The notes: generated from the sequence alone by a model not told the origin. A stretch of DNA of 64,000 nucleotides from Cellulomonas sp. P24 (GCF_024704385.1 NZ_JAJDFX010000002.1:1054001-1118000); one strand, 5' to 3'; positions 1 to 8,783 are shown, numbered from the stretch's first letter. Numbers and translations are program-made.

Positions 1-84
1 CACTTCGACGTGAGCGTCGAGCACTCGACCTTCCAGCTCGAGCCCCGCAAGCACCGCGACCACGAGTACTCACCCCACGACTGA
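1..84 (+). CDS. C-terminal end of a probable cation diffusion facilitator (partial)
   Basis: Frame 1 is open from the window edge to a TGA at 82-84 and encodes only the last 27 residues of a protein. The visible tail (HFDVSVEHSTFQLEP then a His/Asp/Glu-rich end) resembles the end of the cytoplasmic domain of CDF metal-efflux proteins, where a strand containing 'H-x-T-x-Q-x-E' is followed by a His-rich tail. That similarity is weak support because the membrane domain lies outside the window. The codon usage matches the neighbours. Confidence 0.4.
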   Translation, partial: HFDVSVEHSTFQLEPRKHRDHEYSPHD

Positions 85-189
85 CCCGTCCGGCGCGCGC
101 CGTCGCCGACGTCGCCCTAGAGTCGAGAGTGGTGGCGTCGGTTGCAGGGTCGCGACCGGGCGCCGTTGCCCTCGACGAGGAGGTCAGCC

Positions 190-1128
190 ATGCAGCGCAC
201 AGCCGAGTTCGACGCCTTCGGTCCCTGGGTGGACGAGGTCACCGACGCCGAGGGCGTCCCCCGGCTCTTCCGCAGCTACCCGATCGACGTCACGACCGCG
301 CTGATGGCGGTCAAGGTCCCCCGCAACATCTCACGACGTGACGCCGACCCGTCGATGGACCTCTACGACCACCTCGTCGTCGTGGACGAGGCCGGCCTGA
401 CGGTCCTGAGCCGGATCGAGACCCCTCGGGTCGGCGCGAGCGCGATCACGGCACCGCCCTACACGACGCGGGTGCTGCCGTGGGCCGAGCTCACCGGGGT
501 CACGGTCAGCAACGAGTTCGTCGACGGGCGGCTCACCCTGCTCACCGCAGGGCCCTCTGTGACGGTGGCCTTCAACGGGTCGTCCCTCCCGGTCGTCGAG
601 CGCCTCGTGACCCTGGTGCGGTCCCACTACGGCGCAGGAGCCGGTGCCGAGCGGGTCGACGGTAACCGTCACGACGGGGCGACCGACGAGGTGCCCGACG
701 TCGAACGCGAGCTGCAGGGCGTGCACCGGCGTCTCCTCGCCGACGAGCCGCGGATGCGGCACCTCACGACGCAGCAACGGACGCCCGTGCGCTGGACGCA
801 CCCGCGGGCCCTGGTGCGACTGGTCAAGAACCTGTGGCCGACGACGGTCCAGACGTCGATGACGTACACGGACGGCCGCGAGCTCCTCGTGATCCACCGC
901 CGCCAGGCGGTCGTGCGCGGCTACAAGCCCGTCTACTCGATCGCGCGGACCGCGCTGCGCCTCGACGCCATCACCGGCACGGACATCACCGACAGCCCCG
1001 ACCTCGTCGGTGTCCGGGTGCTCGCCATCCACCTCGGTGACACGAGGGTCGAGCTCCTGTTCCCGGCAGGCTCCGTCTCTCCCGAGCGGCTCGCCGCCCT
1101 GCTCGACCGCCCGGCGCACGCGATCTGA
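190..1128 (+). CDS. Conserved hypothetical protein, no domain recognised
   Basis: A 312-residue protein that I do not recognise. I chose the ATG at 190 because a GAGGAGGT ribosome-binding site lies 5-6 bases before it; an in-frame ATG at 142 has no such site. There is no signal peptide and no obvious membrane segment. It appears to contain two similar beta-rich halves (about residues 30-150 and 200-305), each pairing a 'D-E-A/D-G-x-E-L-L-V-I' type strand with a later 'R-V-E-L-L-F' strand, separated by a polar linker near 150-185. This could be two PH-like folds, but that is inference. It stands alone between the end of a probable metal exporter and an MFS gene. Confidence 0.75.
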   Translation: MQRTAEFDAFGPWVDEVTDAEGVPRLFRSYPIDVTTALMAVKVPRNISRRDADPSMDLYDHLVVVDEAGLTVLSRIETPRVGASAITAPPYTTRVLPWAELTGVTVSNEFVDGRLTLLTAGPSVTVAFNGSSLPVVERLVTLVRSHYGAGAGAERVDGNRHDGATDEVPDVERELQGVHRRLLADEPRMRHLTTQQRTPVRWTHPRALVRLVKNLWPTTVQTSMTYTDGRELLVIHRRQAVVRGYKPVYSIARTALRLDAITGTDITDSPDLVGVRVLAIHLGDTRVELLFPAGSVSPERLAALLDRPAHAI

Positions 1129-1229
1129 CGGCTCCGCAGGTCACACCGGACGGCGCGACCGGACCAGTCACGCCCCGGACGCACCACGGTGCACCGACCT
1201 CGCCCTGAGGCGGGGGAGAATGGTGCCCT

Positions 1230-2591
1230 GTGACGCGCCCCTCGGACTCCGGCCCCATCGACCGGGTGTCCCCCCGAGCGCTCGCCGTGTGGGGTGTGGC
1301 GCTGGTCGCGTACGTCGTCGCCGTCTTCGCGCGGACGTCGTTGTCGGCGACCGGGGTCGAGGCCGCGGTGCGGTTCCACGCCAGCTCGGCGGTGCTGTCC
1401 CTGTTCACCGTGCTCCAGCTCGCGGTGTACGCCGCGATGCAGATCCCCGCCGGGGCGACGGTCGACCGCATCGGCCCGCGCAAGGCCATCGCGATCGGCA
1501 CCGGTCTGATCGGGCTCGGCCAGCTCGCGATCGCGTTCGCGTCCGCCGTGCCCACCGCGATCGCGGCGCGCGTCCTCGTCGGCTCGGGCGACGCCTTCAT
1601 CTTCCTGAGCGTCGTGCGGCTCCTTCCGGCGTGGTTCCCCGGGCGGCACGTCGCCCTCGTCACCCAGCTGACGGGCATGGTCGGCCAGCTCGGACAGCTG
1701 CTGAGCCTCGGGCCCCTCGTCGGCGTCCTCGCCGTCCGGGGCTGGCAGGCCGCCTTCGTCGCCGCCGGGTCGATGACGCTGCTCGTCGGCGCGCTGGTGA
1801 TGGTCGCGGTCCGGGACGGGCGTCCGCACCAGACCCGCGCGGTCAGCACCGGCTCCGCCGTCGCCGCGTCGTCCGCGATCTCCACGACGGAGGCGACGGC
1901 CCTGCCACCGGCCGGGTCCGAACCGCTCACGTTCGACGAAGGCGGTGGCGCCCTGCGCAGGACGTGGCGGAACCCGGGTACGCGCGCGGGATTCTGGGTG
2001 CACTTCACGACGCCGTTCTCGGCGAACGCATTCGTCCTGCTCTGGGGCTTCGCGTACATGACCAAGGCCGAGCACGTGAGCGACCCCGTCGCCCTCGCGG
2101 TGCTGAGCACGTACGTCGCCGGGACACTCATGTTCAGCCCGTTGCTCGGCGTGCTCACGAGCCGCCTCCCCACGCACCGCGTCCACATCGTGGCCGTGAT
2201 CGTGATGTCCCAGGTCATCGCCTGGACCGTCGTGCTCGCGTGGCCGGGCGACGCCCCGCCCGCGACGCTGTTCCTCCTCGCCGTCACGCTCGCCTCCGGA
2301 GGACCGGGTTCGCTGATCGGGTTCGACTTCTCCCGGACCACGAACCCGCTGGCGACGCTCGGGCTGGCCACCGGGATGGTCAACGCCGCCGGGTTCATCT
2401 CCTCGCTGACCGCCGTGCTGGCCGTGGGGGTCGTGCTCGACCTCCTCGGCGAGGGGACGCCCGGACGGTTCACCGATCACGGCTTCCTCGTGGCCTGGTT
2501 GGTCCAGGTGCCGATCTGGGTCCTCGGCCTGACGATGCTGCGGCGCAGCAACCGCGCCTTCCGCGCGCACCTCGCCGCTCGTCCGTCCTGA
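1230..2591 (+). CDS. MFS transporter
   Basis: A 453-residue integral membrane protein with about 12 hydrophobic segments in two halves and a polar central loop near residues 200-250, the classic major facilitator layout. The MFS A-like motif between the second and third helices is visible as 'G-A-T-V-D-R-I-G-P-R-K'. The GTG start at 1230 follows a G-rich stretch (GGGGGAG, 1212-1218). The substrate cannot be inferred. It converges on the oxidoreductase gene at 2644 and has no operon partner. Confidence 0.85.
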   Translation: MTRPSDSGPIDRVSPRALAVWGVALVAYVVAVFARTSLSATGVEAAVRFHASSAVLSLFTVLQLAVYAAMQIPAGATVDRIGPRKAIAIGTGLIGLGQLAIAFASAVPTAIAARVLVGSGDAFIFLSVVRLLPAWFPGRHVALVTQLTGMVGQLGQLLSLGPLVGVLAVRGWQAAFVAAGSMTLLVGALVMVAVRDGRPHQTRAVSTGSAVAASSAISTTEATALPPAGSEPLTFDEGGGALRRTWRNPGTRAGFWVHFTTPFSANAFVLLWGFAYMTKAEHVSDPVALAVLSTYVAGTLMFSPLLGVLTSRLPTHRVHIVAVIVMSQVIAWTVVLAWPGDAPPATLFLLAVTLASGGPGSLIGFDFSRTTNPLATLGLATGMVNAAGFISSLTAVLAVGVVLDLLGEGTPGRFTDHGFLVAWLVQVPIWVLGLTMLRRSNRAFRAHLAARPS

Positions 2592-2621
2592 CGTCCCCGC
2601 CCTGCCGCGCGGACGCCGTGC

Positions 2622-2653
2622 AGGCGGTCAGGCGATCAGGCGATCAGGCGATC
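2622..2653. repeat. Short tandem repeat, four 8-base units
   Basis: Four consecutive copies of an 8-base unit (AGGCGATC; the first copy has one change) lie between the convergent MFS and oxidoreductase genes. They include the last codons and stop of the minus-strand oxidoreductase. On that strand each unit supplies a TGA, so a unit gain or loss would still terminate the protein. Confidence 0.8.
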
Positions 2654-3723
2654 CGCTGCACGGTCCCGGTCTGGGCGGACGTGCGCGCGGCCGCGAGCAC
2701 GTCGAGAACGGCCGCGGTGTCCGCCACACGCACCGGCATCTCGCTCCCGGTGCGCACCGCACGCTCGACCGCGGCGTAGAAAGCCGGGTAGTCGCCCGGG
2801 AGCAACGGGATGTCCTCGACCGTCTCCCCTCGCGTGAGCCGACCGACCCGCGGGGGCTCCGCCAGGCCCCACGGCCGGCCGTCACCCGGTGCGCGGCCGG
2901 CGACCAGCGCGTCCTCCTGCGGGTCGAGACCGTCGCTCGTGTAGGCACCGGCGCTCCCGAGCACCCGGAACCGGTGCCCCTGGTCGGCGGCGACCGCGCT
3001 CATCCACAGGTGCGAGCGCACCCCGGAGGCGTGCTGGAGCGCGACGAACGCGTCGTCCTCCGCACCGGTCCCCGCACGGCGGACGTCGGTCTCGGCCCGG
3101 ACCTCGGCGACCGGCCCGAACAGCTCGACGGCCTGGTCGACGAGGTGGGCCCCGAGGTCGTAGAGCACGCCCCCGAGGGCCGCCGGGTCGCCCGACTCGC
3201 GCCAGTTGCCGGTAGCGACCGGGCGCCAGAACTCGAACCGCGACTCGAAGCGGTGCACCTCGCCGATCGCGCCCGAACCCAGGAGGGTCCGCAGCGTGAG
3301 GAAGTCCCCGTCCCAGCGCCTGTTCTGGAACACGGTCAGCGGCACTCCCCGGTCCTCGGCGAGCGCAGCCAGGTCGCGCGCCTCGCGAGCAGTCGGGGCG
3401 ACCGGCTTGTCGACGACCACGGCGAGGCCGACCTCGATCGCCCGGCGCGCGAGCGGGACGTGCGAGTCGTTGGTCGTCGCGACCACGACGACGTCGAGGC
3501 CACCGGTCGCGAACAGCTCGTCGACGGTCGGGGCGACCGACGTGCCCGGGTACCGCCGCACCACCTCCGCGGCGGCGTCGGCGCGGCTCGTCACGACGGT
3601 CGCGAGGTCCAGACCGGGGGTCGTCGCGATGATCGGCGCGTGGAACGCCGCTCCTGCCAACCCGTAGCCGATCAGCCCCACCCGCAGCGGCCGGTCCTCA
3701 CCCAGGGACGTCGTCTCGGTCAT
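2644..3723 (-). CDS. Gfo/Idh/MocA family NAD(P)-dependent oxidoreductase
   Basis: A 359-residue dehydrogenase of the usual length for the family. The N-terminal Rossmann fold shows 'GLIGYGLAGAAFHAP' (about residues 16-30). The conserved 'DKPVAPT' signature (E/D-K-P) near residue 100 carries the family lysine. The C-terminal domain has the expected 'G-G-V-L-Y-D-L-G-A-H-L-V-D-Q' motif near residue 185 with its conserved Asp and His. It probably oxidises or reduces a sugar or cyclitol derivative in the cytoplasm; the substrate is unknown. It is divergent from the alcohol dehydrogenase gene at 3989. Confidence 0.9.
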   Translation of the reverse strand: MTETTSLGEDRPLRVGLIGYGLAGAAFHAPIIATTPGLDLATVVTSRADAAAEVVRRYPGTSVAPTVDELFATGGLDVVVVATTNDSHVPLARRAIEVGLAVVVDKPVAPTAREARDLAALAEDRGVPLTVFQNRRWDGDFLTLRTLLGSGAIGEVHRFESRFEFWRPVATGNWRESGDPAALGGVLYDLGAHLVDQAVELFGPVAEVRAETDVRRAGTGAEDDAFVALQHASGVRSHLWMSAVAADQGHRFRVLGSAGAYTSDGLDPQEDALVAGRAPGDGRPWGLAEPPRVGRLTRGETVEDIPLLPGDYPAFYAAVERAVRTGSEMPVRVADTAAVLDVLAAARTSAQTGTVQRIA

Positions 3724-3988
3724 CGTGCGGTCCTCTCGTCAGCGAGTCGTCGCCCGGCAGCAGCAGCCGGCGCCGTCGTCGCGCTGCGGCAGCATCCCCT
3801 GGGGCAGCGTCGCGCACCATTCTGCCCGCTCCGCCCCGGCCCGGGCGGCAGCGCCCCTGGGACCAAGGTCACTGGGTGTCCCGCGAGCATCCGGAAGCCT
3901 GGGAGGAGACCCCAGGTCCGGCCCCGCCGCGACGCAGCCGGCAGCCCGAGGCCCCGCGGCACGGGTCGTGACCGACGAGGAGCGAGAC

Positions 3989-5140
3989 ATGGTCACCAGG
4001 ATGGTGTTCAACCAGACCGTCCACTTCGGCCGCGGCGCGATCCGGGAGCTCCCGGCGGAGATCGTCGACCGCGACCTCCACCACGCGCTCGTCGTGACCG
4101 ATGCCGGCCTCGTGTCCGCCGGGGTCGTCGCCCCGGTGACGAACCTCCTGGTCGCGGCCGGCGTGACCTGCACGGTGTTCGACGACGTCCGCCCGAACCC
4201 CACGACCGACGTCGTGACGTCCGGGGTCGAGGCCTTCCGGGCGAGCGGCGCCGACTGCCTCGTCGCGATCGGCGGCGGATCCTCGCAGGACACCGCGAAG
4301 GCCATCGGTCTCGTCCTCGCCGCGCCTGGGCACACCGACCTCCGCGCCGTCGCGAGTGCGCCCGTGACGGGTCTCGTCTCCGTCCCCGTCTTCGCCGTCC
4401 CGACCACGGGTGGCGCCGGCGCGGAGGCCAGCACGTCGTCGGTCCTGCTCGATCCCCGGAGCCAGCGCGTGGTCGTGTGCACCCACCCGCGCGACATCCC
4501 GCTCGTCGCGATCGTCGACGCCGACCTCATGCGCGGCATGCCGCCCGCCCTCAAGGTCACCACGGGCATCGACGCACTCGCGCACGCGATCGAGGGCTAC
4601 ACGACGCGTGCGGCCTGGGAGGTCTCGGACCTCGTGAACCTGCGGGCGATCGAGATCATCGGGAGGAACCTCGCCGGCTCGGTCGCCGGGGACGAGGCCG
4701 CGTGCGAACAGGTCGCGCTCGGTCAGTACCTCGCGGGCCTCGGCGCCTCGAACGTCGGCCTCGGCCTGGCGCACGCGATGACGCACCCGTTGAGCGCCCG
4801 GTACGACACGCCCCACGGACTGGCGGCGGGCGTCCTGCTCCCGCACGTGATGGCGTTCAACGCTCCGAGCATCGACCAGAAGCTGCGCGACGTCGCCGGC
4901 GCGCTGGGCGTCCCGGACGCGGGCACCCTGGGACGCGAGGAGGCGAGCGAGGCGGCCGTCGTCGCCGTCGTCCAGCTCGCGACGGACCTCGGGGTACCTG
5001 CTCGGCTGCGGACGATCGGCGTCCTGGAACGGGATCTCCCCGAGCTCGCGTCGGCGGCCCTCGACGACGCGTGCGCCGCGCAGAACCCGCGCGACGTCGG
5101 GTTCGACGACGTCCTCGGCCTGTACATCGCCGTCTTCTGA
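3989..5140 (+). CDS. fucO: Iron-containing alcohol dehydrogenase, lactaldehyde reductase type
   Basis: A 383-residue group III metal-dependent alcohol dehydrogenase, nearly the same length as E. coli FucO (about 382). The NAD-binding 'GGGSSQDTAK' lies at about residues 95-104. The iron ligands are visible in order: Asp and His in 'GIDALAHAIEGY', His in 'GLAHAMTHPLS', and His in 'YDTPHGL'. It probably reduces lactaldehyde to 1,2-propanediol with NADH. The ATG at 3989 is chosen for its GAGGAGCGA site at 3977-3985. The frame is open farther upstream, but that stretch is G/A/P/R-rich and unlike the family. The 265 bases between this start and the gene at 3723 hold no other gene and no motif I can name. 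No other fucose or rhamnose genes are nearby. Confidence 0.88.
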   Translation: MVTRMVFNQTVHFGRGAIRELPAEIVDRDLHHALVVTDAGLVSAGVVAPVTNLLVAAGVTCTVFDDVRPNPTTDVVTSGVEAFRASGADCLVAIGGGSSQDTAKAIGLVLAAPGHTDLRAVASAPVTGLVSVPVFAVPTTGGAGAEASTSSVLLDPRSQRVVVCTHPRDIPLVAIVDADLMRGMPPALKVTTGIDALAHAIEGYTTRAAWEVSDLVNLRAIEIIGRNLAGSVAGDEAACEQVALGQYLAGLGASNVGLGLAHAMTHPLSARYDTPHGLAAGVLLPHVMAFNAPSIDQKLRDVAGALGVPDAGTLGREEASEAAVVAVVQLATDLGVPARLRTIGVLERDLPELASAALDDACAAQNPRDVGFDDVLGLYIAVF

Positions 5141-5166
5141 CGACGGCGCACGGCGTCGGCGTGCTC

Positions 5167-5535
5167 CTAGCGGGTCACCCACATCGTCGCGACACCGAGG
5201 GCCGCCGCGGCGACCGCGAGGACCAGGGAGCCGACCGCGTTCACGACGGCACGCCGCACCTGCCCCGACTGGATCATGCGCACCGTCTCGACCATCGCGG
5301 TGGAGAACGTCGTGTACCCCCCGCAGAAACCGGTCGCTGCCGCGGCGTGCAGGTCCGACCCGAGGCCGTGGTAGAGACCTGCCCCCGCGAGCAGGCCGAT
5401 CGCGAGCGACCCGGTGACGTTGATGAGGACCGTCGCGACGGGGAACGTGTGGCTCCAGCGGCCCCGGATGAGCCCGTCCACGACGAACCGTGTCGCCGCA
5501 CCGAGGCCTCCGAAGGCGGCGATGACGAGGATCAT
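5167..5535 (-). CDS. crcB: Fluoride efflux channel subunit CrcB/Fluc (second copy)
   Basis: A 122-residue, four-helix membrane protein. Family motifs are present: 'GGLGAATRF' near the N-terminus, the 'N-V-T-G-S' polar-track asparagine, and 'GFCGGYTTFST' in helix 3. Its ATG overlaps the stop of the upstream crcB by 4 bases (5532-5535), so the two are translationally coupled. Adjacent unequal crcB pairs usually form a heterodimeric fluoride channel, which I infer here. The fluoride riboswitch upstream of the operon supports the assignment. Confidence 0.95.
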   Translation of the reverse strand: MILVIAAFGGLGAATRFVVDGLIRGRWSHTFPVATVLINVTGSLAIGLLAGAGLYHGLGSDLHAAAATGFCGGYTTFSTAMVETVRMIQSGQVRRAVVNAVGSLVLAVAAAALGVATMWVTR

Positions 5536-6011
5536 GACTGCTCCTCGCCCACGCGTGCGCCTGCGTCGGCGCCGTCCGGGTCACGCGGCAGCCACTCGTG
5601 CCGCCACCGGTGCTGCCGGGCCGCGACGACGACGCCGAGGAGGCAGGCCCCCAGCCCGAGGACGAGCGTCGCGACCGCGTACGCGAGCGCGACGGCGACC
5701 GAGCCATGGGCGAGGAGCCGCTCGATGTCGAGGGCCAGGCTGCTGAACGTCGTGAACCCGCCGAGCAGGCCGGTACCCAGCGCCAGCCGGAGACGCCGAC
5801 CGCCGGGGCTCTCGTTCCCCCGACGGAGGAGCGCCTCGAGCAGGGCTCCGAGGAGGAACGAGCCGACGAGGTTCGCCGTGAAGGTGCCCGTGGGCCACCC
5901 CCCGTCCGACGGGAGGGCACGGCCGAGCAGGTAGCGCCCGGTGGTCCCGACCATGCCGCCGGCGAAGACGAGCCCGACGAGTGCCGGCTCGAGGTGGTGC
6001 GGCCTGCTCAC
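5532..6011 (-). CDS. crcB: Fluoride efflux channel subunit CrcB/Fluc (first copy)
   Basis: A 159-residue four-helix membrane protein with 'GGMVGTTGRY', 'N-L-V-G-S-F' and 'GLLGGFTTFSS', the signature positions of Fluc fluoride channels. It is longer than its partner because of a polar C-terminal tail. The start is a GTG at 6011-6009 preceded by AGGAG about 6 bases upstream. This GTG overlaps the TGA of a 42-codon leader ORF as GTGA. Transcription probably begins upstream of the riboswitch near 6220, so expression should rise with fluoride. Confidence 0.95.
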   Translation of the reverse strand: MSRPHHLEPALVGLVFAGGMVGTTGRYLLGRALPSDGGWPTGTFTANLVGSFLLGALLEALLRRGNESPGGRRLRLALGTGLLGGFTTFSSLALDIERLLAHGSVAVALAYAVATLVLGLGACLLGVVVAARQHRWRHEWLPRDPDGADAGARVGEEQS

Positions 6012-6136
6012 ACCTGCTCCTGTCGCTCGGTCGGCACGATCACGGTGGCGTCGTGGTCGGTGGCGACGACGGACGTTGACGGACGACGACGACCGACCGG
6101 CGCTGCCGATGACGTCGCAGATCGACCTGCGGGCAT
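6008..6136 (-). CDS. 42-residue leader ORF coupled to crcB, controlled by the riboswitch hairpin
   Basis: A short ORF starting at the ATG 6136-6134 with an AGGAG site 5 bases upstream and ending in a TGA that shares GTGA with the crcB start. The product is polar, Ser/Thr/Arg/Val-rich, and has no domain. Its ribosome-binding site and start codon lie inside the hairpin at 6135-6166 that follows the riboswitch. Ribosomes entering here could pass directly to crcB. It may be only a coupling device; whether the peptide accumulates is unknown. Confidence 0.55.
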   Translation of the reverse strand: MPAGRSATSSAAPVGRRRPSTSVVATDHDATVIVPTERQEQV

Positions 6137-6166
6137 GGTTCTCCTGTCCTTCGGGACAGGAACCAT
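6135..6166 (-). promoter_or_regulatory. Riboswitch expression platform hairpin masking a ribosome-binding site
   Basis: An almost perfect inverted repeat (ATGGTTCCTGTCC, CGAA loop, GGACAGGAGAACCAT) overlaps the 3' end of the fluoride aptamer. Its 3' arm contains the AGGAG site and the ATG of the 42-codon leader ORF. The 5' arm contains the aptamer's own TGATGG block. Aptamer folding on fluoride and hairpin formation therefore compete, which suggests control at translation initiation. No U tract follows, so an intrinsic terminator is unlikely. Confidence 0.7.
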
Positions 6167-6220
6167 CAGCCGTCGTGGCGGTTCGGGCCAGCAGGCCCCG
6201 GCGGGATCCATCGCCCGACC
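6150..6220 (-). promoter_or_regulatory. Fluoride riboswitch (crcB motif)
   Basis: Read on the minus strand, the stretch begins with GGGCGATGGATCCCGCC (6216-6200), continues through an AACCGCC segment, and ends in GGCTGATGGTTCCT. These are the conserved blocks of the fluoride aptamer: the GGCGATGG...CCGCC stem with internal loop, the ACCGCC segment for the pseudoknot, and the CTGATG closing block. It lies about 140 bases upstream of two crcB genes, exactly where this aptamer is expected. Confidence 0.93.
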
Positions 6221-6280
6221 GACCCTACCGTGTCGGCCCGGCCCACCCCAGCCGCGAGCGGCCGTGTGCCGGTGCGACGG

Positions 6281-8608
6281 TCAGGAACGCACCTCGCCGC
6301 CGAGCTCGATCGGCAGCCTCCCGGGCGTGTGCGGTCCGCGCTGGACGGGCACGACCGGTCCGTCCAGGGCCGGCCACCTCGCGGCGATGTCCAGCACGAG
6401 GGCAGGGAGGTCGTCCGCCGGCACCGGCTTGCCGAGCCCGAACCCTTGCAGCGCGAAGCAGGCCATCTGCTGGAGGACCACCATCGTGGCGTGGTCCTCG
6501 ACGCCCTCGGCGATCACGTCGAGGCCCAGGTTGCGGGCGAGGTCGATGGTCGACCGCACGATCACCGCGCTCGCGTCGTTGCGGACCACGTCGGTGACGA
6601 ACGACCGGTCGATCTTGAGCCGCCCGACCGGGAGCTGCTGCAGGTAGGCGAGGGACGAGTGCCCGGTGCCGTAGTCGTCGACGGAGAGCTGGACACCGAG
6701 CTCGGCGAGACCGGACAGCACCTCGATCGAGCTCACCGGGTCCACCATCGCGATCGTCTCGGTGACCTCGAGCTCGAGGCGCCCCGCGGCGACTCCGTGC
6801 CGCTCGAGCGCGGTGCGGACGTCGTCCACCAGGTTCGTGTCGAGGAGGTCCCGCACCGACAGGTTCACCGAGACGTTCAGCTCGAGACCCTCGCGCTCCC
6901 ACCGGGCGCACTGGTCGAGGCTGCGGTCGAGGACGAACAGCGTGACCGATCGGATGAGCCCGGTGCTCTCCGCGGCGGGGATGAATGCCGCCGGCCCGAG
7001 GAGCCCGTGCTCCGGGTGCTGCCACCGCACGAGCGCCTCGACACCGATCACACGGCCCGTCGTCGCCTCCACCTGAGGCTGGTAGTGCACCACCAGCTCG
7101 CCGTCGTCCAGGGCTTGTGGGAGCGCGGCCATGAGGACGGGGGCGAGCGCACCCTCGCTCTCCATCGACGACGCGTACCGCGCCACCCGACCGGGACGCG
7201 TGCGCGCGAACGTCAGTGCGAGGTCCGCACGGCGCAGCACGTCCGCGACGGTCGCCCCGTCCTCCCCCACGACCACGAACCCGACGCTGCAGTCGATCGT
7301 CAGGAGCACGTCGGACACCCGGAACGACTGGTCGACGAGCTGACGCAGCTCGACCGCGAGCGCCGACGGGACGACGCCCGCCTCTCCCGGGACCAGCACG
7401 CCGAAGACGTCTCCGCCGAGCCGCGCGACGCAGCCACCGGACGCGACCGCGTCGCCGAGGCGGGTCGCGACCGCGCGGAGGAGCTCGTCACCGGTCCGGT
7501 GCCCGAGGGTGTCGTTGAGCTCGCCGAACCGCTCGATCCCGACGTACAGGACCACCGGCTGAGCTGCGTCCGCGGGGTCGAGGTCGTCGACCACGTCCGT
7601 GAGCCGCCCGACGAAGTGGTGGGAGTTGTCGGCCCCGGTGAGGAAGTCGGTCGACGCCAGCCGCGCGAGGCGGACGGACTGGCTCCGCATGGTGCTGAGG
7701 AGCCCGCCTGCGCGAATGGCCACGAGCGCCGTGAGGGTGACCCGGAACGGTGCGATGCGCTCGAGGTGCAGGCTGAGGTGGAGCACGTCGGCGAGCGCGC
7801 TGCTCAGGGGCAGCACGAGGATCGCCGCGCCGACCGCCATGACCCGCGTGTACGGGATCGCGGACACCGGGCCGGCAGCAGGCGTCCGGATCCTCGCCAT
7901 CGACGGGTGCAGTGCTGCGGCGGCCAGCAGCGCGTGACCGACGATCCACACCCCGTCGAGCAGCTGCTCCCGCGCGGCGATCTCCATGAGGTACGGCGCA
8001 GCAGGCACGGCGAGGTCGGCGACCAGGAACATCGCGCCGGCCGCGATCAGCAGCCGGGTGGCCGCGTTGCGCACCCGCACCGCCCGGCTCACCCGGAGCA
8101 GCTGGAGGACGAGCACGAGGTCCCCGACGGGGTAGGCGGTGCTGACGAGTCGCGCGGCCATCGTCCCGTGGGGCACGGTCCAGGTCGGGTCGATCACGAA
8201 CACCCACAGCACCATCGAGGCCGCGGTGCCGACGATCAGGGCGTCGAGGACGGCATCGATCCGGGGCCGCCACCGGCCACCGGAGACCGCCAGGAAGAGT
8301 GCCGCGAAGAGCAGCGGATAGGCCGAGAGGAAGAAGACGTCACCGATCGACGGGTACGTGTCGGTTCCGCGCGACGAGGCCGCGAGGACCAGCTGACCGG
8401 TGGCGCTCAGGCTGAGCCCGGCGGCCAGCAGGTACCACGCCGCCGGCACCGGGGGCTTGTTGACCCGCACCCCGACCACCGTCGCGGCGGCCGACCCTGC
8501 GACGAGCACGATCACCGCGACGGCACGCCAGACCCCGTCCAGGGCGACGGCGACCAGGGTCGCCGCTGCCACGGACGCGATCAGGTACGTACGCCACGGC
8601 GTCGTCAC
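6281..8608 (-). CDS. Membrane GGDEF/EAL protein, probable c-di-GMP phosphodiesterase
   Basis: A 775-residue protein. The first 320 residues contain about eight to nine hydrophobic segments forming a membrane sensor of no named type. A GGDEF domain follows (site near residue 397), but the catalytic motif reads GGDVF and no RxxD inhibitory site precedes it, so it is probably not a cyclase. The C-terminal EAL domain looks intact: 'GVEALVRW', 'N-V-S-V-N-L-S', 'VDDYGTGHSS', 'K-I-D-R-S-F' and 'IAEGVED'. It should hydrolyse c-di-GMP to pGpG. The GTG at 8608 is preferred because GGAGAG precedes it by 4 bases; an ATG at 8662 is the alternative. Confidence 0.9.
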   Translation of the reverse strand: MTTPWRTYLIASVAAATLVAVALDGVWRAVAVIVLVAGSAAATVVGVRVNKPPVPAAWYLLAAGLSLSATGQLVLAASSRGTDTYPSIGDVFFLSAYPLLFAALFLAVSGGRWRPRIDAVLDALIVGTAASMVLWVFVIDPTWTVPHGTMAARLVSTAYPVGDLVLVLQLLRVSRAVRVRNAATRLLIAAGAMFLVADLAVPAAPYLMEIAAREQLLDGVWIVGHALLAAAALHPSMARIRTPAAGPVSAIPYTRVMAVGAAILVLPLSSALADVLHLSLHLERIAPFRVTLTALVAIRAGGLLSTMRSQSVRLARLASTDFLTGADNSHHFVGRLTDVVDDLDPADAAQPVVLYVGIERFGELNDTLGHRTGDELLRAVATRLGDAVASGGCVARLGGDVFGVLVPGEAGVVPSALAVELRQLVDQSFRVSDVLLTIDCSVGFVVVGEDGATVADVLRRADLALTFARTRPGRVARYASSMESEGALAPVLMAALPQALDDGELVVHYQPQVEATTGRVIGVEALVRWQHPEHGLLGPAAFIPAAESTGLIRSVTLFVLDRSLDQCARWEREGLELNVSVNLSVRDLLDTNLVDDVRTALERHGVAAGRLELEVTETIAMVDPVSSIEVLSGLAELGVQLSVDDYGTGHSSLAYLQQLPVGRLKIDRSFVTDVVRNDASAVIVRSTIDLARNLGLDVIAEGVEDHATMVVLQQMACFALQGFGLGKPVPADDLPALVLDIAARWPALDGPVVPVQRGPHTPGRLPIELGGEVRS

Positions 8609-8783
8609 GCTCTCTCCACCGTGGACGTATCGGCGCCGACACCGCATGCCTTGAGCAGCCACGCATCTCGCGCTGCGTCCTGAACCGGAACGGAGCCGCA
8701 GGTCAGCAGCGCCGCGACGGGCACGAGGGCCCAGACGAACCGGCCGGGACCGGTCGGGGCAGGTTCTGACCGGTTCTGACCGG

